A model generated the notes under the pieces. It did no database searches. It saw only the letters and a list, made by a program, of their open reading frames with translations, and had not been told where the DNA came from. From the NCBI GenBank assembly GCA_002317475.1, contig DCIS01000100.1:1-5439 (forward strand): a DNA stretch of 5,439 nucleotides. The letters are read 5' to 3'. The position numbers and the translations under genes are program-made. Below are positions 1 to 5,436 of this stretch, in pieces (positions within the stretch are counted from its first letter, which is position 1; each line of letters begins with the position of its first letter). Origin of the DNA: Prevotellaceae bacterium UBA1720. Its GTDB lineage: Bacteria; Bacteroidota; Bacteroidia; Bacteroidales; Bacteroidaceae.

Positions 1-172
1 TCCACACGTTATCCACGCCAGTGAGCGTAGCGGGCTGATCGTACCACAACGTCATAGGATGGGCAGGATGGAACGTTGTGAGGCCTCGTGAGGCGAAATC
101 TGCTGGGGCGGACTGGGCGTGAACGCCTAAAAACGATGTAATGGTACAAAGGATGAGAAGTGCTTTCTTCAT
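1..172 (-). CDS. N-terminal fragment of an exported GH95-like glycosidase (alpha-L-fucosidase family), cut by the window edge
   Basis: The reading frame opens at ATG 172-170 and stays open for 57 codons to the window edge, so only the N-terminus is visible. Residues 1-20 form a signal peptide: MKK, then a hydrophobic stretch LLILCTITSFLGV, ending in HAQ. Cleavage is probably after Ala19 or Gln20. There is no lipobox cysteine at the cleavage site, so it is probably not a lipoprotein. After a short linker, residues 40-57 read MTLWYDQPATLTGVDNVW. The 'LWYDxPA' opening followed shortly by Trp is how the N-terminal beta-sandwich of GH95 enzymes usually begins. GH95 members are inverting enzymes that remove alpha-1,2-linked L-fucose, or related L-galactose, from glycans, usually in the periplasm or at the cell surface. 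The catalytic (alpha/alpha)6 barrel lies outside the window, so activity cannot be judged. The start is supported by a promoter 22 bases upstream. The family call rests on one short motif and is moderate. Another exported glycosidase with a similar N-terminus remains possible. Confidence 0.6.
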   Translation of the reverse strand, partial: MKKALLILCTITSFLGVHAQSAPADFASRGLTTFHPAHPMTLWYDQPATLTGVDNVW

Positions 173-193
173 GACAGTAGTGTTAATTTCCTG

Positions 194-224
194 CAAAGGT
201 AAGGGTTTTCTTTTATATTTGCAA
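194..224 (-). promoter_or_regulatory. Bacteroidetes-type promoter of the GH95-like gene
   Basis: On the minus strand a -33 element TTGC (224-221) is followed, after exactly 19 bases, by TACCTTTG (201-194). This matches the Bacteroidetes primary sigma consensus TTG-N19/21-TAnnTTTG. The start codon at 172 lies 22 bases beyond the -7 element, which gives a very short leader of roughly 15 bases. No Shine-Dalgarno sequence is present, as is common in this phylum. Confidence 0.75.
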
Positions 225-229
225 GAAAA

Positions 230-257
230 GACAAAGGACAAAGGACAAAAGACAATA
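230..257. repeat. Four-unit heptamer tandem repeat (GACAAAG)
   Basis: Four consecutive 7-base units read GACAAAG, GACAAAG, GACAAAA and GACAATA. The first two are identical and the last two diverge progressively. The tract lies between the terminator of the upstream gene and the -33 element of the GH95-like promoter, starting 6 bases beyond that element. On the transcribed (minus) strand it places TTTG or TTG words every 7 bases. It could be a slippage-prone simple repeat or an upstream promoter tract. No function can be assigned from sequence. Confidence 0.7.
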
Positions 258-280
258 CACCCCTCCCGGTATTGAAACAC

Positions 281-310
281 AAAAAGCGCCCCGAGGAAAC
301 CTCGGAGCGC
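281..310 (-). terminator. Rho-independent terminator of the large secreted-protein gene
   Basis: Bases 286-296 pair with 300-310 in an 11-position GC-rich stem with one C-A mismatch (290/306) and an AAA loop (297-299). Read on the minus strand the hairpin is followed directly by TTTTT (285-281). It starts about 30 bases after the stop codon at 344-342. This is a classic intrinsic terminator, and it separates the large gene from the GH95-like gene transcriptionally. Confidence 0.9.
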
Positions 311-341
311 CGTATGTTTATTAGTTAACTAACTTAGCTAA

Positions 342-3300
342 TTACTTAACCAGCACCTTTTTGCCATTGATGATGTACAAGCCAGCCTTGTTAGCGTTGT
401 TCACGCGGAGACCAGTAATGGTGTAGATACCGTTGTTGGCAACTACCTGTACATTGTTGATAGCATCGGGAACGATTGCGCTCTTAGCACCGTAGTACAT
501 CAATACGAAGTTGTCAACGAAGCACCAGTCGTTAGAAGCACCCTTCTCGCGACGTACACCGATAGTAGCCTGACCGTCAGCACCAACCTTGAAGTTAACC
601 TTGTTGCCATTGTAGTAACCTGCCTGCATGAACTGGTCAGCGGTAGCAAGCTGCTGGGGTGAGAGATACTTAACGGTAGTAACGCTGTCAATCTCAACAG
701 ATACGGTTGCGTTGTCGCTTGAAGAGAAGTCGAGACCCTTCTCAGCTGCAATCTCCTCAGTTACGAGTGCGCTGTAAACGTTGGGAAGATAAGTCTTAGC
801 AGTACCCTCAGAAGTAGTAGCGTACAGGTAAGGAATGTTAGCGTTGATAGTGTCAGCCTTTGCGAGGTTGTAGTCGTTGATGCTACCAGCAGAACCGATA
901 CGGTATGCACCGTCGCAAGTCAAGCTATAGATACCCTCGGGAAGACCCTCGATAGTTACATAGGTATTGAAACCGCTTGTCTGGTTCCAACGCTCACCTA
1001 CAGGACCTGCAGTACCACCACCGGTACCGAAACCAGAACCGCTCCAACCGGGATAGTTCTTGTTTGCACCAACGTCGCTGTAATCCTCGAAGTCATAGTC
1101 AACGCCCATAGCGGTCAACAAGTCAACCATGTCGTAAGGCTCAGCATCAGTAGCGTTCTCAGACTCACCGGGAACGAGGAGAGCCTTAGCCAGATACTTA
1201 AGTTCAGCGAGGTAAGCCTCGAGCTCAGCAGTGGTCATATTAAGCATCTCTGCCTCCTTAGCCTCAGCAGCAGCAGCCTTAGCCTGAACAGCCTTGGTAG
1301 CGTACTCGCTATACTCAGCAATAGCAGCAGCGAAGTCGCCATAGAGCATATCCTCAGCAGCGGTGAGGGCAGCCTCGTTAGTCTTGGTAGCCTCGATAAT
1401 AGCAACCAGCATATCAACAGCCTCAACAGCCTGTGCCTCGGTAAGGTTAGCGTCAGCAGCCAGATCCTCAGCCTTGGTGATAGCGTCGTTCAGTTCCTTG
1501 TCAACAGGAGTAGTGATGTAAGCAGTGCTCTGGAGCTCGGTAGCTACGTTCAACATAGCCTTGATAGCCTCAGCATAGCTCTCAACATTTGCACCCTTAT
1601 AGATAACCTTGAAGTTATCCCAGATAGCCCAGGTGTACTTAGCATCGGTCTTGATACCAACCTTGAGTTCGCCTGCCTCAGCCAATACAACGCTCAGTGT
1701 ATTTACGCATGCACCAGTAGCGAAGAGATCAGCTGCAGTTTCCATAGTGTTGGGGATAGACTCCAGTGAGCCTGCGAGATCAGAACCATCGCTGATGTCA
1801 GTGATGTAAACGTAACCATTGTTAGCATACAGCTTAGTGTTCATAGCATCCTGCTCCCATGTGTCATTTTCACCGGGCATGTCGCGACGCTGGAAGCCCT
1901 GAGCAGAAATCTCATAAGCACCTGCGGGGAGGTTAGGCATGGTCTGATATGTATCGAATGTAGCATGCCACTTCTCAGCAACACCTGCACGTACGGTAGG
2001 AGTTGTACCCTGCCAGTCGTAACCATTGGTGTCATAGTGAGCATTGGGAAGGAGGATAGAGATATCGTCACCAACCTTAATAGTCTCAACGTTAACAGCA
2101 GCCTTGATTATATCCATAACAGGGGTTACGCTCAGGTAACCAGCCTCAGTCATGTCTGCCTTAACCATTTCCTCTGCCTGGTATGCCTCGTTCATAGCAC
2201 TTTGACGTGCATCGAGGTCCTCATACAACTGTGCGTAGTCATCACCCATTGCCTTAGCTTCCTCAACCTTAGCGAGAGTGAAGTTGATGTAGTACAACAG
2301 GTTCTCGTACTCCTTGATGCTCTGGTTGAACTTGCTCTGAGCGCTGTTCAGTGCGTACATGGGTGCCTCGTAATCGATAGCTTCCTCGCCTGAGTAGTTT
2401 GCAGCTTCCTGAGCAGCATCATAAGCAGCCTTGAATGCGTCACGAATCTCCTTGTTAGCAGGAGTACCATCAGCATTGCTGTAAAGCTCGCTTGCTTCGT
2501 CGATAGCAGCGTTCAACTCGATCAACTCGGGAACGTCGCCAGCAGCACCTTCTCTACGTACGCGAACATCAATATTATCAAAGTAGTAGGTAACCTCGTG
2601 GTCGTTCTTTGCCAAGTTGAATGCGATGGTCTGGAAAGTCTTGCTGTCAGTAGACATATCGCTACTTACAGAAACGGTCTTGGTGTAGGTGGTCCACTCA
2701 GAAGTGAAGGTGGGGCTACCAATACAAGCCCAGTAGATGTAGTCACCAGGAGTCTGGTGAGACTGGGTGTCAGGAGCAGTTGCACCATCCTCAGATGCAC
2801 GGATGTCCATAGAAACCTTGATCATCTCGCCAGCGGGCATGGGATCCTTCAACTTGATGAAGAACTGTGAATCCCAGTCGTTGCTAACCTTAGCGGGAAC
2901 GGTGATCTTGATACCACGGCTGTCATCAACACCGATACCCTCCTCGATGGTAGGAGCAGTGTCGCCACCTGAGTTGTAGATACGAACTACGTAGTTGTCA
3001 GTAGCATCCTGCTCGAAGTTACCATTTTGAACCTGCTTAGCCCAGTATACAACGATGGTCTCATCGGGCTTCTGGTAGTAGATCTCGATATCATCAAAAT
3101 AGAATGTTGCATCGAAATCCTTGTTGTTCTGGCAAAGGTTGAAAGCAATAGACTTGAAGCCATTGCTACCAATCCAGTCACTGGTAACGCTTACTTCTGC
3201 CTCAAAAGTCTGCCACTCCTTGGTGAAGGATACATCACCAATACATGCCCAGTGGTTGTAGTTACCTGGGTCACCATGTGCCTGAGTACCAATGGTAATA

Positions 3301-3692
3301 GACTCAACGGGCTCGTCGTCTGCGTTGAGCTGACCATCAGCCCAGTCTGCGCGGTACTTGAATGAAACCTTCAAGCCTTCACCAATTTCCCATGCGGGGT
3401 CCTTGGGAACGCAAATCCAGAACTGTGAATCCCAATCCTGCTCTGCACCAGCCTGTGCAAGAACTGAAATGCACTTTGAACCAGCCTCGCCAGTTACACC
3501 GTAAGCAGCCAATTCGTCGCCAGTGTAGATGGCACTGCTCTTTTCACCATTGACGTAGTTGGGCTTAACAGCTGCATAGGTAAAGGTGGTGCCTTCGCAA
3601 TCCGCATTGGGATTCATCTGCTCACTCCATTCCTGTGCGAATGTTGAACCTGCAACAAACATCATTGCAATGAGAGTAAAAAACTTCTTCAT
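342..3692 (-). CDS. Large exported multimodular protein: duplicated CBM-like modules, helical spacers, C-terminal sorting-like tail
   Basis: The protein has 1116 residues. Residues 1-20 are a signal peptide (MKKFFTLIAMMFVAG, ending STFAQ) without a lipobox. Residues 22-208 and 214-380 are two copies of a beta-sandwich, CBM-like module sharing DWDSQF, WACIG, SEW/KEW, AFNL and YFD(D/N)I blocks. Residues 387-535 are a mostly helical spacer with a FIVAR-like pattern. Residues 543-700 and 853-1070 are two copies of a second beta module sharing 'E(K/R)W..T...T', 'LP.G.Y', 'LYA' and 'W...DNF...Y.GA'. Between them residues 702-838 form a second, Ala/Glu-rich helical spacer. Residues 1087-1116 are a tail (NGIYTITGLRV...GLYIINGKKVLVK) of the short sorting type seen on many secreted Bacteroidales proteins. 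I see no glycosidase, protease or lyase motif. The likely role, by inference, is non-catalytic glycan binding or adhesion at the cell surface. It is a monocistronic unit: its own -7 element lies upstream and a strong terminator follows. The start is supported by the signal peptide. The exact family name of each module is uncertain. Confidence 0.9.
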   Translation of the reverse strand: MKKFFTLIAMMFVAGSTFAQEWSEQMNPNADCEGTTFTYAAVKPNYVNGEKSSAIYTGDELAAYGVTGEAGSKCISVLAQAGAEQDWDSQFWICVPKDPAWEIGEGLKVSFKYRADWADGQLNADDEPVESITIGTQAHGDPGNYNHWACIGDVSFTKEWQTFEAEVSVTSDWIGSNGFKSIAFNLCQNNKDFDATFYFDDIEIYYQKPDETIVVYWAKQVQNGNFEQDATDNYVVRIYNSGGDTAPTIEEGIGVDDSRGIKITVPAKVSNDWDSQFFIKLKDPMPAGEMIKVSMDIRASEDGATAPDTQSHQTPGDYIYWACIGSPTFTSEWTTYTKTVSVSSDMSTDSKTFQTIAFNLAKNDHEVTYYFDNIDVRVRREGAAGDVPELIELNAAIDEASELYSNADGTPANKEIRDAFKAAYDAAQEAANYSGEEAIDYEAPMYALNSAQSKFNQSIKEYENLLYYINFTLAKVEEAKAMGDDYAQLYEDLDARQSAMNEAYQAEEMVKADMTEAGYLSVTPVMDIIKAAVNVETIKVGDDISILLPNAHYDTNGYDWQGTTPTVRAGVAEKWHATFDTYQTMPNLPAGAYEISAQGFQRRDMPGENDTWEQDAMNTKLYANNGYVYITDISDGSDLAGSLESIPNTMETAADLFATGACVNTLSVVLAEAGELKVGIKTDAKYTWAIWDNFKVIYKGANVESYAEAIKAMLNVATELQSTAYITTPVDKELNDAITKAEDLAADANLTEAQAVEAVDMLVAIIEATKTNEAALTAAEDMLYGDFAAAIAEYSEYATKAVQAKAAAAEAKEAEMLNMTTAELEAYLAELKYLAKALLVPGESENATDAEPYDMVDLLTAMGVDYDFEDYSDVGANKNYPGWSGSGFGTGGGTAGPVGERWNQTSGFNTYVTIEGLPEGIYSLTCDGAYRIGSAGSINDYNLAKADTINANIPYLYATTSEGTAKTYLPNVYSALVTEEIAAEKGLDFSSSDNATVSVEIDSVTTVKYLSPQQLATADQFMQAGYYNGNKVNFKVGADGQATIGVRREKGASNDWCFVDNFVLMYYGAKSAIVPDAINNVQVVANNGIYTITGLRVNNANKAGLYIINGKKVLVK
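345..461 (-). other. C-terminal sorting-like tail of the large secreted protein
   Basis: This segment codes for residues 1078-1116. It follows the last beta module and contains NGIYTITGLRV (1087-1097), a short linker, and GLYIINGKKVLVK (1104-1116) ending at the stop. Short terminal segments of this form, with Gly-(I/L)-Tyr and a Lys-rich NGKKV end, recur on exported Prevotella and Bacteroides proteins and are often annotated as type IX secretion-like targeting domains. Whether this genome has the secretion machinery cannot be seen here, so use as an export signal is inferred. Confidence 0.6.
483..1136 (-). repeat. Beta module B, second copy (residues 853-1070)
   Basis: This region repeats, in diverged form, the module encoded at 1593-2066. 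ERWNQTSGFNTYVTIEGLPEG (900-919, last residues) corresponds to EKWHATFDTYQTMPNLPAG in the first copy. 'GIYSLTCDGAYR' corresponds to 'GAYEISAQGFQR', LYA is followed by a Gly in both, and 'DWCFVDNFVLMYYGA' corresponds to 'TWAIWDNFKVIYKGA'. This copy is about 60 residues longer, mainly through a Gly-rich stretch (882-899) and an insertion around 963-1015. The fold is probably a beta-sandwich, ligand unknown. Confidence 0.7.
1179..1589 (-). other. Ala/Glu-rich helical spacer 2 (residues 702-838)
   Basis: The segment is rich in Ala, Glu, Leu and Lys with almost no Pro or Gly, for example AVQAKAAAAEAKEAEML (801-817). It should form long alpha helices. The pattern LNDAITKAEDLAADANLTEAQAVEA (split across 734-758) resembles FIVAR-type three-helix repeats found in surface adhesins and carbohydrate enzymes. 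It sits between the two B modules and probably acts as a stalk or spacer. Confidence 0.6.
1593..2066 (-). repeat. Beta module B, first copy (residues 543-700)
   Basis: This compact module runs from ISILLPNAHYDTNGYDW through EKWHATFDTYQTMPNLPAG (573-591) to the closing WDNFKVIYKGA (691-701). The 'FDTYQT..LP.GAYEISAQGFQR' core is reminiscent of a repeat common in secreted Prevotella proteins of unknown function. It is homologous by eye to the copy at 483-1136. No catalytic residues are recognisable. Confidence 0.7.
2088..2534 (-). other. Helical spacer 1, FIVAR-like (residues 387-535)
   Basis: Residues 387-535 have regular heptad-like spacing of Ala, Leu and Ile with charged positions between, for example LNAAIDEASELY, AFKAAYDAAQEAANY and FTLAKVEEAKAMG. 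The first half fits a FIVAR-like helical bundle. It links the paired A modules to the first B module. It could be a rigid spacer or itself bind a ligand. The sequence does not decide. Confidence 0.55.
2553..3629 (-). repeat. Tandem pair of CBM-like modules A (residues 22-208 and 214-380)
   Basis: Two adjacent modules of about 170-185 residues align along their length. DWDSQFWICVPKDP (86-99) matches DWDSQFFIKLKDP (272-284). HWACIGDVSFTKEWQTF (147-163) matches YWACIGSPTFTSEWTTY (320-336). SIAFNL (181-186) and YFDDIEIYY (198-206) match TIAFNL (355-360) and YFDNIDVRV (370-378). The layout, with a closing 'YFD(D/N)I.V' strand, is typical of CBM4/9-like or galactose-binding-type beta-sandwiches. 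A 16-base identical stretch at 2861-2876 and 3419-3434, exactly 186 codons apart, supports duplication. Surface Trp and Tyr could stack on sugars. The ligand is unknown. Confidence 0.75.
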
Positions 3693-3790
3693 AAATGATA
3701 GTTTTTTGAGTTATTAAATTAGGTTAATTAAAATTGTTTTTACGAGTATTAGTGTTTCAAATAATTTGCCCCTTGCAACATAAAAGTCGC

Positions 3791-3810
3791 CACTGAGGTA
3801 TTTATCAGTG
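3791..3810. promoter_or_regulatory. Dyad at the predicted transcription start of the large gene
   Basis: CACTGA (3791-3796) and TCAGTG (3805-3810) form a perfect 6-base inverted repeat with an 8-base spacer. It lies immediately downstream of the -7 element and spans the predicted start of transcription. It could be an operator or a 5'-end hairpin that stabilises the mRNA. Neither is demonstrated. Confidence 0.4.
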
Positions 3811-3818
3811 CAAAGATA
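3811..3818 (-). promoter_or_regulatory. -7 promoter element of the large secreted-protein gene
   Basis: Minus-strand TATCTTTG (3818-3811) matches the Bacteroidetes TAnnTTTG -7 consensus exactly. No good TTG -33 element sits 19-21 bases upstream: the nearest TTG words give spacers of about 11 and 23 bases. Transcription may therefore depend on an activator. The predicted leader to the ATG at 3692 is about 110 bases, AT-rich and without a Shine-Dalgarno sequence. Confidence 0.55.
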
Positions 3819-3847
3819 GTTTATTACGCGCAAAGCGCCTAACAAAT

Positions 3848-3894
3848 ATGATACAAATCCTATCAAAAATGATACATTTGCACAAAAAAATGTA
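3848..3894. promoter_or_regulatory. Cluster of short direct and inverted repeats upstream of the large gene's promoter
   Basis: ATGATACA occurs at 3848-3855 and 3869-3876, in direct orientation and 21 bases (two helical turns) apart. Between and across them lie TATCA/TGATA (3861-3865 and 3870-3874) and the 7-base dyad TACATTT/AAATGTA (3873-3879 and 3888-3894). The direct repeats are centred about 47 and 68 bases before the predicted start site, a typical activator position. The assignment as an operator is inference, because AT-rich DNA produces such repeats by chance fairly often. Confidence 0.35.
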
Positions 3895-3916
3895 ATATTT
3901 GGTGTTTTTCGCACCT

Positions 3917-4699
3917 TTAATTCGCCATTTTTGACAGTTTTTCGGCTTCGTGGCGCTCTTTTATGGATTTTAACAGGTCACTGGCAAAGATGAAAGAATT
4001 GAGTTTTTCGTTGGTGGCATCCATGATCTGATCCATGCTTCCCTGCCACTCTTTTCTACCCTCGCTGATGAAGACGATATTCTCGCCAATACCCATCACT
4101 GAATTCATGTCGTGGGTGTTGATGATGGTGGTCATATTGAACTCGTGGGTGATGCTGTGAATGAGGTCATCGATGACAAGACTGGTCTTGGGGTCAAGTC
4201 CGGAATTGGGTTCGTCACAGAAAAGGTATTTGGGGTTGAGCGAAATGGCACGGGCAATGGCTGCACGTTTCTGCATACCACCACTAATCTCACCGGGGTA
4301 CTTCTTGCCTGCATCGCCCAGGTTGACACGCTCCAGGCAGTACTGGGCACGCTCGTTGCGTTCCTTCTCCGTCATATCGCTGAACATATCCAAGGGGAAA
4401 CGCACATTCTCGTGTACGGTCAGGGAGTCGAAGAGGGCAGAGGCCTGGAAGAGCATACCCACCTCGCGGCGAAGCATCTTCCATTCACGTTTGCGCATCT
4501 TCACCAGATCACGACCGTCATAGAGTATCTCACCCATTGTGGGACGAATCAAACCTACCACACAAGACATGAGTACGGTCTTTCCTGCACCACTCTGACC
4601 GATGATCAGGTTGCACTTGCCATTCTCGAACTGGGTAGAGATACCCTTCAGTACCTCCTTGTCCTCAAAGGACTTGTATAGATCTTTAACTTCAATCAT
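3917..4699 (-). CDS. mlaF: MlaF-type ATP-binding protein of an MCE lipid transporter
   Basis: This 260-residue ABC ATPase has all nucleotide-binding motifs: Walker A GQSGAGKT (34-41), Q-loop Gln85 in GMLFQ, signature ISGGMQKR (138-145), Walker B YLFCDEP (158-164) with Glu163 catalytic, D-loop SGLD (166-169) and the switch His196 in NTHD. The ISGGM form of the signature, in place of LSGGQ, together with the MlaE partner identifies the MlaF/Ttg2A branch. It would drive phospholipid movement between inner and outer membrane to maintain outer-membrane asymmetry. The start ATG (4699-4697) overlaps the stop of the permease gene by one base (TGATG), so the two are translationally coupled. The C-terminal extension (about 235-260) is charged and helical. 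No strong terminator follows. The direction of lipid movement in Bacteroidetes is not known from sequence. Confidence 0.92.
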   Translation of the reverse strand: MIEVKDLYKSFEDKEVLKGISTQFENGKCNLIIGQSGAGKTVLMSCVVGLIRPTMGEILYDGRDLVKMRKREWKMLRREVGMLFQASALFDSLTVHENVRFPLDMFSDMTEKERNERAQYCLERVNLGDAGKKYPGEISGGMQKRAAIARAISLNPKYLFCDEPNSGLDPKTSLVIDDLIHSITHEFNMTTIINTHDMNSVMGIGENIVFISEGRKEWQGSMDQIMDATNEKLNSFIFASDLLKSIKERHEAEKLSKMAN

Positions 4700-5436
4700 C
4701 AGCTTAGGAGTTTAGTGAGGAAGATATCAGCGAAGAGGATGAGCATGCTGCTGCTTACCACGGCATTGGTACTGGCCTTGCCTACATTGATGGAGCCACC
4801 CTTCACGGTGTAGCCATAGAAGGAGGATACGCTGGTGATGATGAAGGCAAAGAAGATGCTCTTGATGATGCCCATCCATACGAACCACTGGTTAAAGTCG
4901 TGAAGGAAACCTACAATGAGGTCATCGTGGGTGATGACACCCATCAGTGTGGTGGCCCACGCACCAATCATACCTGTTGCGTAGCTGAAAATAACCAGGG
5001 CGGGGATGATGGTGACAAGACCCATGATCTTGGGCAGGATGAGATAGGAGGCGGAGTTGACACCCATAATATCCAGGGCATCAATCTGCTGTGTGACACG
5101 CATGGCGCCAAGCTCGGAGGCAATGCTGCTGCCTACCTTGCCTGCCAGGATCAGACACATGATACTGGAGGAGAACTCCAGCAACATAATCTCACGGGTG
5201 GTGTAGCCCGTAACGAACGAGGGCATCCAGGGTGAGGCCACATTCATCTTCATCTGGATGCAGATAACGGCACCGATGAAGAAGGAGATGAGCAGGACGA
5301 TACCTATGGAACTGACGCCAAGGCTCTCCATCTCCTTGATGTATTGCTTGAAGAACATCCTCATACGTTCGGGGCGCTGAAAAGTCTTGCCCATCAGGAT
5401 GAGGTAGCTGCCAAATGTTTCTATACCTTTTAACAT
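4699..5436 (-). CDS. mlaE: MlaE-type permease of an MCE lipid transporter
   Basis: This 245-residue integral inner-membrane protein belongs to the MlaE/YrbE permease family. An N-terminal amphipathic region (about 1-40, with RPERMRMFFKQY) precedes hydrophobic segments near 43-63, 84-105, 136-160, 186-205 and 225-244. The family core is present: AGKVGSSIASELGAMRVTQQ (98-117), then IDALDIMGVNS (118-128). The late block GYTVKGGSINVGKASTNAVV (208-227) is also typical. It would form the channel-like dimer that works with the ATPase encoded directly downstream and an MCE protein to move phospholipid. Length is normal and the reading frame intact. The chosen ATG is 3 bases from the window edge, and it fits the usual N-terminus (MLKGIETFGSYLILMG). 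Upstream sequence is not visible, so an earlier start and the operon promoter cannot be assessed. Confidence 0.92.
   Translation of the reverse strand: MLKGIETFGSYLILMGKTFQRPERMRMFFKQYIKEMESLGVSSIGIVLLISFFIGAVICIQMKMNVASPWMPSFVTGYTTREIMLLEFSSSIMCLILAGKVGSSIASELGAMRVTQQIDALDIMGVNSASYLILPKIMGLVTIIPALVIFSYATGMIGAWATTLMGVITHDDLIVGFLHDFNQWFVWMGIIKSIFFAFIITSVSSFYGYTVKGGSINVGKASTNAVVSSSMLILFADIFLTKLLS

Noticed and set aside
1965..2393. Plus-strand 142-codon open frame inside the large gene
   Set aside because: It is antisense to a protein with clear signal peptide, repeated modules and conserved blocks. It has no promoter and no recognisable product, and is a shadow of codon bias.
3766..3778. Short TTGC/GCAA inverted repeat in the leader of the large gene
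   Set aside because: Only four pairs, with no supporting context. Expected by chance.
3714..3914. Minus-strand 66-codon open frame with a GTG start in the intergenic region, with a hydrophobic stretch near its start
   Set aside because: It spans the predicted promoter, repeats and leader of the large gene, has no recognisable family or signal, and its hydrophobicity follows from T-rich DNA. It is probably chance.
3884..3915. Possible terminator after mlaF (GGTG/CACC hairpin at 3901-3915 and an A run at 3884-3890 that reads as T on the minus strand)
   Set aside because: The stem is only 4-5 pairs, and the T run begins about 10 bases beyond the stem, not directly after it. It is too weak to call, so read-through into the next gene remains possible.
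4264..4310. Unusual ABC signature ISGGMQKR in the ATPase
   Set aside because: A Met in place of the usual Gln after SGG is normal for the MlaF branch, so it is not an anomaly.
4112..4681. Plus-strand 189-codon open frame opposite mlaF
   Set aside because: It lies wholly antisense to an ATPase with all motifs intact. Its composition shows no domain, and long antisense frames are expected from this codon use.
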